A model generated the notes under the pieces. The model had not been told where the DNA came from, searched no databases, and saw nothing but the letters and a program-made list of their open reading frames with translations. A stretch of DNA of 64,000 nucleotides, taken from Hypericum androsaemum. Taxonomy: Eukaryota > Streptophyta > Magnoliopsida > Malpighiales > Hypericaceae. Each line of letters starts with the position of its first letter. Positions within the stretch are counted from its first letter, which is position 1. The translations under genes and the position numbers were made by a program. The stretch covers positions 14,254,092-14,318,091 of the forward strand of contig OZ023190.1 in assembly GCA_963995505.1 (NCBI GenBank). Reading direction: 5' to 3'. Shown here one piece after another: positions 33,301-43,700 of this stretch.

Positions 33301-34549
33301 TGTGGGTTTTCCTGAAACGAACCAGAGGACCGCATTTAGATACAGGAGAAAAGTTACAACCAAGAATTATGAGGCATTATAGGCACTAAACTGGCCTTCC
33401 AAATGCATGCTTGTGACCTTCATTTCCTCTAAGAAACGCATTGCAGCATCCATCTTTCCAGCTTTAACACATGCCAAGATTAACGTGTTATAGGTCACTA
33501 TGTCTGGTGTTAACCCAAGACGCGTTACTTCATTGTATACAGCCAACGCGGATTGAGGAGAGCCAGAGTTTATATGTCCCTGAAAACAACATATGAAATG
33601 GGAAATTCAAGAGTCGCAGTCAACCCCAGACGCTCACAAAACTGAAAAGAGAGCCATAGTAATAACCTTCATAAGTAGGTTATACATGGAAATTGAAGGA
33701 TTTCCTCCTTCTCGTAGCACAAAACGATAACGAGCTAGGAGTCCATCAGCACGGCGTAAATCTCCTGCACTACACCAATTGCAGTTGCAGCAAGAGCGGT
33801 AAAATCCCTATTACTATGTTAAACACAGAGTAACTTGATCCACCAAATAAGAAAAAAACGAAAAAGAGAAAGCGTCTCGAAGAGCTGTCTCACGAACCTG
33901 CTTCGATTAGGGCATTCAGAAGCCCAGAGACTAATCGAGCCGACAACTGCAGACTTCCAACGGCTTTACCTTTTTCCACCGTCTCCAGTATCCCAAAAGC
34001 TTCGTCCACTCTTCGGGCGTCGCCCAAACCCTAACTCACGGATAATCAGTAATCCATCACACGGAGAGCCAAACGGGAAGTAAAACTCGACACATTACCT
34101 TAAGTAAGGTACCATAAGTGACGGTGTCGACGCCGCAGCTGTCCGGCTTCGACATATCCTCGAACACCTTAAGGGCCGAGTCGATGTCTCTGCAGTGCAC
34201 ACAGGCCTGCAAAACGGCGTTCATCACTATCGTATTGAGGTTCTTCCCGTGCTGGCTCTTCGCGGCTTCGATCTCCTCGAATACCTGCCGCCATGAGAGA
34301 GAAGAAAGAAAGAGCTCACTTCGCAAATATAGGCGATTCTGGAGGGCAGAGACGTAAATTCAGAGGAAGGCTTACCTGTCGGAGCTGGCGGCGGCGGGTG
34401 AGTTGGACGATGCGGGAGGTCAGTCGTCTGAGATTGGGAGGATGTGGAGAAGTTGAAACCGCCTTTGCGTTGATTAAACGGCGCCGTCGGGATGAGGAGG
34501 AGAACGGGACGGTGAGGAAGGGGAAGGGTTTGGATGTTGACGACGCCAT
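30308..34549 (-). CDS. CBSPPR1: Pentatricopeptide-repeat protein with C-terminal CBS domain pair
   Basis: Eleven exons close in phase (575 residues): 34549-34376, 34284-34099, 34030-33898, 33764-33667, 33579-33387, 33311-33244, 33133-32998, 32385-32153, 31744-31667, 30883-30710 and 30562-30308. PPR motifs fill residues about 60-400 ([69 protein letters not shown]). The last two exons encode a CBS pair ([32 protein letters not shown] and [34 protein letters not shown]). PPR tracts bind organellar RNA; CBS pairs bind adenine nucleotides. The N-terminus [20 protein letters not shown] is typical of an organelle transit peptide. An in-frame upstream ATG at 34720 is an alternative start. Exon 5 uses donor A|GTGCCT; the nearer AAG|GTCACA would break the frame. 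Arabidopsis At5g10690 has this rare architecture. Confidence 0.87.
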
Positions 34550-34759
34550 GGAGGAGGGGCGTGGATTCGACGCGCTAGGGGTGGGGCCGCTCAGCCACCG
34601 GCCATTCCGAGCGGGAGAGGATAACGTTGGGGTAATGGAAAACGGGAGCACCTGTTGGGTTTGGGAGGAAGATAATTGGCGGGACTCGAACCGAGGATGT
34701 GGGGTATTCGTTGGGGCCATACTGGGCTTCGGCCTTCTAGAATCTTCTTCATAGGCCTC

Positions 34760-34765
34760 GGCCCA
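34760..34765 (-). promoter_or_regulatory. Site II-like TGGGCC element
   Basis: TGGGCC on the minus strand, about 210 bases upstream of the chosen ATG of the PPR/CBS gene. Such elements are common in promoters of organelle-targeted and growth-related plant genes. The assignment rests on the motif alone. Confidence 0.35.
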
Positions 34766-34769
34766 TTTT

Positions 34770-35983
34770 TAGCCCGTCCCGAATCGCGGTCTCGCAGGGG
34801 AACCCAGCCCTCCAACTTTTTCTTTAAAATATTAAAAAGAACAAAAAATGTTTACTTTTTTTAGTATAACGAGGATCGATGATTTTTTTTACCAAGTATC
34901 TTGTTGTTCTAAACAATTTGATGAAATTTCACTATTTAGATACTTGCCGTTTGGTGTGACCATGGACGGAGAATTTTTTTTAAATAAGCCTCGTTATAAG
35001 AAAATAATTAATTTTTATGTCGATTGTGTAAAATTTCATAACATTTTGAAAAATATTTTACATTATTTATTTATACATTTAATATCTTTACGAAGAAAAA
35101 AATTTTGAAATTAGATTATGTTATGAGTTGAGTTGAGTTGTTAGTTTTTAAAATGAGGTGATATGGTTGTTATGATTTATAACGTTTTAGGAAAATAGTC
35201 TATGAAAGATTAGAACACTAAACCTGAGAAAAGTGTCCAAATGCAGAAGAAAAAAACACATATAGAAATTGGAAATTTTATTCTATGTAAAACCAATTAT
35301 AGTCACATGACAGCATAGAGTTGTCACTTATCAAAATAAAAAAAAGCCTAGAGTTGTCAACACTCAACTCAATACAGAATCTCATGAAGACGATACAGCG
35401 TGTCATTCTTTTGAGCTGGCACTCGTCAATTATAGCAATCTGTATTATGTAATTCAAAAACGTTTCTTTAATTTGAATAACCATAAAGCACCAAAAAAAA
35501 ATAACGGGATGGCACATGCATATAAATTATAATTAATCTGGCTGGGAGGGAGAAAGGCTTTGGAACCAAATATTTTTTGCAATGAAAATGACAAAAAAAT
35601 GTGGTTAAGACAGTTTCACATGAATGTTATATTCTGAATGTATATATGACAGTCCCAATTCAACTTACAAACAATAATCTTTGAAAAAAAACTTACAAAT
35701 AAAAAAAAGAATGAAAATTAAACAAAACCTAGTAATTACAATGAAAATCTTTGTAAGATCAGCCTTAATTTTTTTTTTCATATAGTTGAACCCAAAATTT
35801 TAAAATAGTAATTTGATGAATTCTCACTCAACACAACTCCTTTCAGCCTGAATTTTTTTTCATATAAATTTAATGTTCAATCCAAAACCTTAAGAGAGTG
35901 ATTTGATGAATTCTCAACAAGTCTCCTTTCACCATGATGCCACGACACGAGCATCATCCGATCAACAACGAAACGCCAGCGCA
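34770..35983. other. Intergenic, AT-rich
   Basis: Promoter of the PPR/CBS gene, followed by AT-rich spacer and the probable 3' UTR of the PR-1-like gene. No other gene was recognised. Confidence 0.5.
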
Positions 35984-36499
35984 TCAAAAAGGCCTCTGAC
36001 CAATGACATTACCGTGGGGGTCGTAATTACATGTAACGAAAGTATCCCCGCTCTTACAGACAACACTAGCGCACCCAACCCTCGTGGTCTCCCTCCATAT
36101 GATCTGTGTATAATGGAGGCACGGCTCTTCCTCCACGCACCTATTCCTCCCACGGTCGTAGCTCCTCTTCTCCTCGGCCCAGGCCGCCACCGCGTCGCGC
36201 GGCGTCCAGTCCTTGCCGCTTCCCCAGAAAAGATTCTCCCCGTAGTCGCTGCCGGAGTGGACCAGCTCGCAGTCCTGCCGGCGTTTCTGGGCCCAGGTGG
36301 CGGCGAACTGGGCCAGCTTCTTGCTCCACCTCAGTGGAGGGAGCCCCAGCTTTCGTCTTTCCACGTTGTGGGGTGCTAAGAACTGGTGAATTGAGGTTTT
36401 TGATCTTGCGGTTGCGGCCTGTGAGGGTCTGGAATCGGCTTGGATGAGGAAGCAGGCGATTAGTAGTAGCCCGAGAGAAAACGTGGCTCTCATTTCCAT
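35984..36499 (-). CDS. PR-1-like secreted protein (CAP superfamily)
   Basis: An intronless gene of 171 residues from the ATG at 36499. The start gives a clean signal peptide (MEMRATFSLGLLLIACFLIQ, cut near ADS), so the product should be exported. The CAP domain follows: FLAPHNVERRKLGLPPLRW, GENLFWGSG, DAVAAWAEEKRSYD, HYTQIIWRETTRVGCASVVC and TFVTCNYDPHGNVIGQRPF. The paired His and Glu residues of the CAP cavity and six Cys residues for three disulfides are present. PR-1 proteins bind sterols and are induced in defence; some carry a CAPE peptide at the C-terminus. An upstream in-frame ATG at 36571 lies at the TATA box and is not credible. The C-terminus matches the short PR-1 form. Confidence 0.9.
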   Translation of the reverse strand: MEMRATFSLGLLLIACFLIQADSRPSQAATARSKTSIHQFLAPHNVERRKLGLPPLRWSKKLAQFAATWAQKRRQDCELVHSGSDYGENLFWGSGKDWTPRDAVAAWAEEKRSYDRGRNRCVEEEPCLHYTQIIWRETTRVGCASVVCKSGDTFVTCNYDPHGNVIGQRPF

Positions 36500-36546
36500 T
36501 TCGGGAGATTGATCTTGAGTTACTGTTACAAAGTGTTGCATGTGGT

Positions 36547-36556
36547 GTATATATAG
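36547..36556 (-). promoter_or_regulatory. TATA box of the PR-1-like gene
   Basis: Minus-strand CTATATATAC lies 48 bases upstream of the ATG at 36499. This implies a short leader of about 20 bases and supports the ATG at 36499 over those further upstream. Confidence 0.7.
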
Positions 36557-38315
36557 AGAGAGCAAGACCAACGAGAAATTAGAATTTTTTTTTGGTGGAA
36601 TGAAATTAGAATTGTTCTAACTTGAACAAATAAGTTTCGAAGTTCGAATATTTGAAAATGTAGTAATATCATATTTCAAAGGTTCCAACTAATTCGAATC
36701 TGAATTAATCGACTCAGTTGGTCTACGAATACCATATGTTATAAAAAAAATAGAAAGGGTAGGATCGAGTGATTAATTCCTCGTTGAGGAAGGAATCATT
36801 TCACATGTCCAAGGGCACGAGTTGGAGGGGGAAAGTAAGGTGGATAACATGCTAGTTCGCATAAGGTGTAACTAACTTAACGGTTTTGAATGTGCAGCTG
36901 CTAATAAGCATATGACGCTGCCACGTGACGCATCGAATGTAAGGGGTTAGCACTTAGCAGTTGACAGCGCCGACCCAATTATGAGTTTGAGAGGCCAGAT
37001 CATCTGCCGGGTATTATACCTATGCTCCTGGCTTTTTGACTAATTTTCCCGAGAGTTTGAAGATCTTCTCTCTCCAATATATGAAAACTACCGTGTGTGT
37101 ATTTTTATCTCGTTAAGATATATGTTAAAAAATATTTAAATAATTTGATTGAATTATCCAAATCGATAAAGTATTCGGTCATATATTTTGAAATTTATCA
37201 CACTGCATCAGATCAGGGGACGATTGAAGGACGAACCAAATAGATCATGGGGCGGTTCTCAAAAAATAGATCATTGGGCGTTACATGACCTCCGGCCCAC
37301 TAGATTAGTCCTACATATGCAAACTTATGCTTAATTATATATGTCTACCTGAAAGTTGCGAGGTTTAACAAATTCTTTCTAACACAATGAAAAATATTCA
37401 CGTTGATCTTTCGAGTCAGTCGTTCGGATTAAATCATTCAATTTGTAGTTTTAAAATTGTTACTTTTTGTAAATCTAAATTTTTAGACCCAATTATATGT
37501 TGCCGAGTTTGAATCATGGATTTTTATCAAGTTATATTACGTCGTGCACCGTTGGACTAAATATCCCTATCGTGTTCTTACCTCCGAATAAAATATTGGA
37601 AAGTATGTTTTACGTTGGCGATAAAGCTTCCTTTCAATTCCATGATATTTGATTTCCTATAAGAAAGATATATCTTTCAACTTGACATACTATATTGTTT
37701 ATTAGGTCGGTTAGTGTACCATGTTTTAACCTTCAACCTATGAATCGCTTCATCCGGATAGTTATCAGTTGGCAATTTAGCAATTAACAATTCGATGACT
37801 TTTTTTTAAGAAACGTGCACTAATTTGGTCTTCTGCTGTACGAGACTTCCCCAGTATCATCTATGATTTTTTTTATACGTGTCTCATCCGTGAATTAATC
37901 GGATGATTTAATTCATAGCATAAAATTATGCACAAAACCAAAAACTTCATGGTGTTAAAGTTACAAAGAATTGCTCTAATTTGGAATAAGTTAAAAAAAA
38001 TGCAAATATGAAAAACATACGATTGAAAAAATTGAATTCAATCGAGTCCAAACCAATATAAAAAATCGAAAACACAGGGAGCCAAAAAGAACCAGTAGAA
38101 AACTTAGGTGTCGTGAAACTTAAATCTTAACAGCGCGTAGGCATCTAAACGGCGTAACTTGCACGCGGATAAGAAACCAAAACTAAAACGTCAACCAAAG
38201 GGATTGACTCGGCGAGTCGGTTAGAATTTTCTAGATAACAGAAACTTCTTCCAACAGCATCCAGTCTCCGCCGCGTCGAGAACCATCAAGAGAAAAACAC
38301 CTCCCCTCTCTCTCT
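36557..38315. other. Divergent intergenic region
   Basis: AT-rich spacer holding the promoters of the PR-1-like gene (minus) and the small zinc-ribbon gene (plus). No gene was recognised. Confidence 0.5.
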
Positions 38316-38324
38316 CTATATACA
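38316..38324 (+). promoter_or_regulatory. TATA box of the small zinc-ribbon gene
   Basis: CTATATACA follows a CT-rich tract and lies about 120 bases upstream of the ATG at 38437. Confidence 0.6.
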
Positions 38325-38436
38325 CCGCACAGGAAAATACCATTCAAGCAGACAAATTCCCAAGAGGTTGAAGAACAAGAAACCGTATTTAGGCACCGGA
38401 CGAGAGTAGAAAGAAAACCCTAGAAAAGGGCGCAGC

Positions 38437-38637
38437 ATGTGTTTGGTGTTCGTGTGTGACCAGGACGAGAGGGTGGTATCGAGGCAGGCAGCGCCGGGGG
38501 CGTGCCCCTACTGCGGCGGGACGGTACAGGCCGTGGACGTGGAGAGCCAGTGGCGTTTCTGTTTCTTGCCCTTCTACTTCAAAACCAAGAGGAAGCTCTA
38601 CTGCACCTTGTGCTCCAGGCGACTGACCGCCCAGTAA
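38437..38637 (+). CDS. Small zinc-ribbon-like protein, 66 residues
   Basis: A short intronless gene whose start is fixed by the leader after the TATA box. The protein begins MCLVFVCDQDERVVSRQAAP and contains CPYCGG (residues 23-28) and CTLCSRR (about 56-62). This is a two-knuckle C-x2-C ... C-x2-C arrangement able to bind one zinc. Between them lies an aromatic segment, WRFCFLPFYFKTKRKLYC. I recall close relatives in other plants (At5g10695 and At5g57123 types), sometimes mislabelled as a tRNA synthetase; no synthetase domain is visible. The function is unknown. Membrane association through the aromatic segment is possible but unproven. Confidence 0.78.
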   Translation: MCLVFVCDQDERVVSRQAAPGACPYCGGTVQAVDVESQWRFCFLPFYFKTKRKLYCTLCSRRLTAQ

Positions 38638-39360
38638 TGAGTTGTTTGATTTGTGGGTCGTTTTGTCTTCTGTTTCCTTCTGGTTTTGGGTAGATTAGCC
38701 ATATATGTGTACATATGTGCCATCTCTTGTAATCTCGCAAGTCGCGATGCTGTAATTTCATACAATTCGAAAAAATTGAGAATTCTACTCTAATTTCCAG
38801 GAGATTGAGATGCGGTTATTATTGTGAAGTGTTGTGCTAATATAATATCCCCCATGAAGGTAGCAAGTGAGGTGGATAGGGTCTGGATTCGGTAGGGACC
38901 CAGCCCAGGAAGCACCATCCATTCGTACAAAGCCACCGACCTTTGCATATCCTTATAAGCATTTGTTATAATGGTATGCAGTGAAATGATAAAAAGTGAT
39001 GAAAATATTATATGGTTAAAAAGTTTTTTATAATGAAAGTCTGGTCTAATTATATCATCAAAACTATCTTCTTACTTTTTTTCTATAAAAAAAATAAACC
39101 TTTGATCTTGGTCATGTCGACCGGGTCATTGATGCAAGGATAAATTTTGCAAGGTAAAAGACCAAGAGGTATACGCTTCGAGGAGCTCGATCGATGCAAA
39201 GATAAGAGCGAGTCCAGGAGGTATACACCTCGAGGAGCTCGATCAATAGCGGAATAACAGTTCCCGGAGGTGGTGTACACCTCGAAGAACAAATCACCAA
39301 GCCTTGCTGATCAAATCAGGAAGGGAATTGGTGCCAAGAAGAAAAAGAAAATTGAGAAGA
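38638..39360. other. 3' UTR and spacer with a 50-bp tandem repeat
   Basis: The likely 3' UTR of the small zinc-ribbon gene runs to about 38770. At 39165-39290 a unit near 50 bp (GGTATACACCTCGAGGAGCT with GATCGATGCAAAG) repeats about 2.5 times. Confidence 0.6.
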
Positions 39361-39415
39361 GAACCTTTAACTTTTTGGTGGGGATTGGGGTAGTCCCCAA
39401 CCATGGGGACTAACT

Positions 39416-39556
39416 CAAACCAATATCACTACACATGCAAACCAATGTCACTTCACATGCAAACCAATATCACTTCATATGTAAACCAGCGTCTTCCAAA
39501 CCAATATTACTTCACATGCAAACCAATATCACTTCACATGCAAACCAATAACACCT
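39416..39556. repeat. 21-bp minisatellite, second location
   Basis: About seven units of CAAACCAATATCACTTCACA, 20-22 bp apart, closely related to the array at 19690-20350. Flanks include GTGGGGATTGGGGTAGTCCC on the left and TAGTCCCCACTCAATCCCC on the right. These are partly complementary and may mark the ends of a small element (about 39370-39665). Confidence 0.75.
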
Positions 39557-39665
39557 GATAGGTTATTGACCATCAGATTTAAAGATAATCAAATCTGACG
39601 GCCCAAAATGTAGTCTCCACCTGTGGACAAATTCTCTTTAGTCCCCACTCAATCCCCACTCAATC

Positions 39666-40040
39666 CGGTCTCATCGGGCAAACCTTACAGTAGGGTTCAT
39701 TACCATTCATATAGTTCTAAGCTGGTCTAGGAACAACACAACAGATCTAGGCTAGGTTGGGCTTTACAAAATTGAGGAATCAAATTAAAAAGGCCCACGA
39801 CCAACTATAATTAACGCAATGGGTTTAACATAACAAAAAGCCAGATCAAAATATTGCTTCTTGTTATTTGCTCGTGATGTCGTTCGCTCGTGTTGGTAGT
39901 CCGAAACATGCGCTTGCCGTGCTCGTGTAAATTCTCCGGGTAACAGTCATAATGGTCCCAACTCGATGCATCCCCGGGTAGATTACATTACGATGATTCG
40001 GTCAAAATAGAAAACAATAACAAACTAAGAATTTTTTCTC
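39666..40040. other. Intergenic, no gene seen
   Basis: Mixed-composition spacer between the minisatellite-bearing element and the LINE fragments. Confidence 0.5.
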
Positions 40041-40655
40041 TTTTTTTTCGATAAGTAACTGATATTAAAAAATAGAATTATGTACACATGTACAAAACAA
40101 TGGAAATCCAGGATGATCTCTACCCCTGAATAGGCTCAGGAGTATAATCTGCTACTATCCATCCGGAATAAGGAAATTCAAGTACATCAAAAGGTTCTGA
40201 CCGTGAAAGTCCCTAGTAGATCCGGACCAAATTAACCGCTCTCTAACCCGAAAGAGGATGGAATGTAAAAGAAGTTTTCGATCGCACCTGACACTGTAAA
40301 AAATAATGTGATTTCTCATGTTTCAGATGCCCCACATGGTTTCCCTGAAGAGGGCATACCAGACCTTCTCTAACATACCTCCCCTTATAAGTCCCCTCCA
40401 ATTCGAAAAGAACGAGAGGACATTTCCACTGGTGCACAAAATAATGCCTATTCTCTTAGCAAGAGAATTCCAAATCCACCGAGACACTACAATGGAGGAA
40501 AAGATGAGCATCTGACTCATCGTAAATTCCACACAAAGGACATATAACATCCCATGCTTCAAGTATGTTCATCCTGATTAAATTTTTACGTGTTGGCAGT
40601 TTTCCTTTGAGCAAGATCCAAAGGAAAGCCTCCACCTTGTATGGAAGCAAGAAAT
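40041..40655 (-). mobile_element. 5'-truncated LINE fragment (3' end only)
   Basis: The minus strand encodes the zinc-binding region found at the 3' end of plant LINE ORF2 proteins (zf-RVT): YKVEAFLWILLKGKLPTRKN, EAWDVICPLCGIYDESDAHL and FLHC. Beyond an ancient frame break it continues with RGLIRGGMLEKVWYALFRET. A T-run at about 40040-40050 on the plus strand would be the poly(A) tail. Flanking AAGAATTTTTTC and AAGAAATTCTTTTTC could be a decayed target duplication, but this is weak. Confidence 0.7.
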
Positions 40656-40749
40656 TCTTTTTCTTTTGACAACGGAACAGTAAACATAATTATTCTCTCT
40701 AATAAATTGATTCCAAATCAACTCTTTCTAGTTTGGTTTCTCCTTTGTT

Positions 40750-43700
40750 GCGTTGACGCGTTATTACTCGAAAAAGAAATTGATTCTTCATTACCACCTT
40801 GGTGATTTCCAATAGTGTTCATTCATGAAGGTACTTCCTCCAGGAGGCGCCTTGACTCGGCATTGGTGTTGCTTTCGACTAGTTCTATGGTCAAGCTTGA
40901 CTCCATCTTGCAGATAAAAATTGGTGGGGTTCTACGGAAGATTTGGGTCTCTGAGACCCATCTCTCCGATGAAGAGGAGATTGATGATTCTGGCCGTGTT
41001 TTTAGAAAGTTTGATCAGATGCGGCAGCCAATTTTTTGCGCCTCTTCTGAGGTTGGTGAGGCATCTAGTTCAAGCCATGCCTTTTTGCTTGCGAGGATAG
41101 GTCTACTGGAAAAGGCGGGGCCTCTTATCACCTCTGATGAGGCAGAAAGCAGCCAAAAGGATGCCCCTCTTTTCAAGGTTACTAACGTTCTCTCTTCTGT
41201 TCTGGGTGGGGAAGAGATACAAAATGTATCTTTTGTGGCTGACAGTGGGCATATTGGTGATAATGAGGGTCAGAGGTCTACTTTTTGTGCTTTTCAAGAC
41301 GGTTGGTGGTAGGGATGTGCCATGTGAGGACCCCAGAAGACTTTCTGAGTTTGAATTTTTAGGGTCCCCTTTATGGCTTTACTTAGGCCTGGAGGTGGGG
41401 CTTTGGGCCAGTTTTAACTGTCTCTTCCTTAGCCCAGCCTAGTGCTTCTTCTGTTCTGGACTCATTGGGCTGGGAATTAGTCCCTTATAAAGGCCCAGCT
41501 TTCTTGGAGTCCCGTAACTTTTTGGATATCTCGGTGGAGCCCTCATCCGTGGGCTAGGATGACCCGAATTTGGGGGTTATAAGCTCTCTTAGAAAGAAAA
41601 TTTTAACTCCAAAAGGTAAAGATATCCTTTTCTCTAAGTTGTTAAAGAAGAAGGCTGACATTAAGTCCTTGCTAAACAAAGCGGCAAGGAAGGTTCCTTC
41701 TGTTAACTTTGAGGCTTTTAATAATCTTTGCGAAGTTGACGATCATTAAGTCCTGGAGTCGCTGGCTTTCCACGCTTTAGACTTTGCCGAGAGGTTGGAT
41801 TTATCATGGGAGGATGAAATTCAAAAAATTCTGGAGTCTATCCGTGCTGCTGTTGGGAGATATTTGCCTAAGGTGGGATCTTCTCCCCAATGAATATCAT
41901 CTCTTGGAATTTGCGAGGTGCCAACTCCTCTATAAAAAGGACAAGGGTGAGGAAATTGGTTCGGGATAATACGACAGGTTTATTGATGTTACAAAAGACT
42001 ATGATGGTTAACCCTACTTTGAGTTTGGCGCGGAGTATGTGGCGAAGAGAAGCCTTTCTTTGGAATTTTATTCCCTCGCAAGGGAAATTGGGGGGGCTAA
42101 TGTGCTTGTGGTGCCCTAGTTATTTTGATTACGATGAGATTGTTAAATCCACTCGTTGGTTGGCTCTTCTGGGTGAGTTAAAGGAGGAAGGGAAGAGGTG
42201 TTTGTTCATGACAATTTACGCACTGCATACCCCTTTGACTCAGGCTGGCCTATGAGAGGAGATTCTTCTTTTCCTTTCTAATCATCAGGCTGATTTAGTC
42301 ATTTTGGGAGGTGACTTTAATGCGATGTGCGATCAAAGTGAGCGAATGAATACGAGATTGGGCTTTAGGGTTGGTATGTGTCAGTTCAGAAACTTCATTG
42401 ACGCCTGCTAACTGATTGACCTTCTCCTTCTTGGTAACAGATTCACTTAGCAAAAAAGGGGTGTTGCGAGTCGTATTGATCGTATTCTAGTTTCTTCGGG
42501 GTGGCTGTCTCTTCATCCCAACTATTCTTAGTGGACTCTTCCTAAAGGAAGGTCGAATCATAATCCTCTTATCTTAAAAGTGGGAGATTTTAATTCGGGA
42601 CCGAAGCCCTTCTGGTTCCTCAATTGCTGGCTTCTAGATTCCTCATTCAAGGAGTATTTTTCAAGATGGTGGTTGGAATTGGATACTCAGACATACAGAC
42701 CCCAGAGAATCTTGCACAACCTTCAGCTTTTGAAGGCCAAAATTAAAGTTTGGAACAAATCTCACTTTGGTGTTATTATGGCCAAAGTGGAGCTGGCAGA
42801 ATCAGAAATTGCTAAGTTTGACAGGATTTAAGAGGTTTCGGGCCTTAGTGAGGAGGAGAACAGGTCAAGATTGTCCTAGGAGAAGGCTCTTATCTCGGGT
42901 AAGATCCAATTAGACTCTAAATAGAAACAGAAATAGCGGTTGAATTGGGGTAAAGGCGGAGATAAAAATACTAAGTTCTTTCATACATCAACCAATTTTC
43001 ATTGTTCAAATAACCATATTGGTTGTATCAAGATTGGGAATGTCAAGACTTGTGCTCTGTTGGAGAGCAATTCAACTAGCCTTCAGTGTGTAGACCCAAG
43101 CTTCTTGATTCAGTTTTCAAGTCCCTATCGGCGGTCTCTAGCTAGTCTCTTGAAGCTTTTCCATCTAGATAGGAGATTAAAGATTCTGTTTGGAGCTGCA
43201 ATGGTGATAAGGCGCCCGGACACGATGGTTTCAACTTCTCTTTTTCTAGGTTATACTGAGAGGTAATTGACGAAGAGGTTTATGATTTTGTGGAGGATTT
43301 TTTTAAAACAGGTCGCATTCATATTGAAGCGAGCTCCTCTTTTGTGACATTGATTTCGAAAGTCCTAGGCTATTCTTCCCTTCACAAGTTCTGGCCGATT
43401 AGTCTAATCGGTAGTCTTTACAAGATCATTGCAAAGTTACTTGCTCGCCGTCTTAGTCGAGTGATTCACTAGGTCATAAGTGGGGAGCAATCAGCTTTTG
43501 TGGTGGGTAGGCAGATCACAGAAAGGGTTATGATTGCAAATGAAGCAATTAATTGGTTGAAGAAGACCAATGTGGATGCTATCCTATTTAAAATTGACTT
43601 CAAAAAAGCCTTTGATTGTGTTAACTGGAAGTATCTTTATGAAACTATGGCTCTATAGGCTTCGGGATGACCTGGAGGAGATGGATTAATGGTTGCATTA

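Noticed and set aside
40815..41312. A stand-alone host gene of 165 codons
   Set aside because: It reads as the C-terminal part of a LINE ORF1 and sits directly upstream of LINE ORF2.
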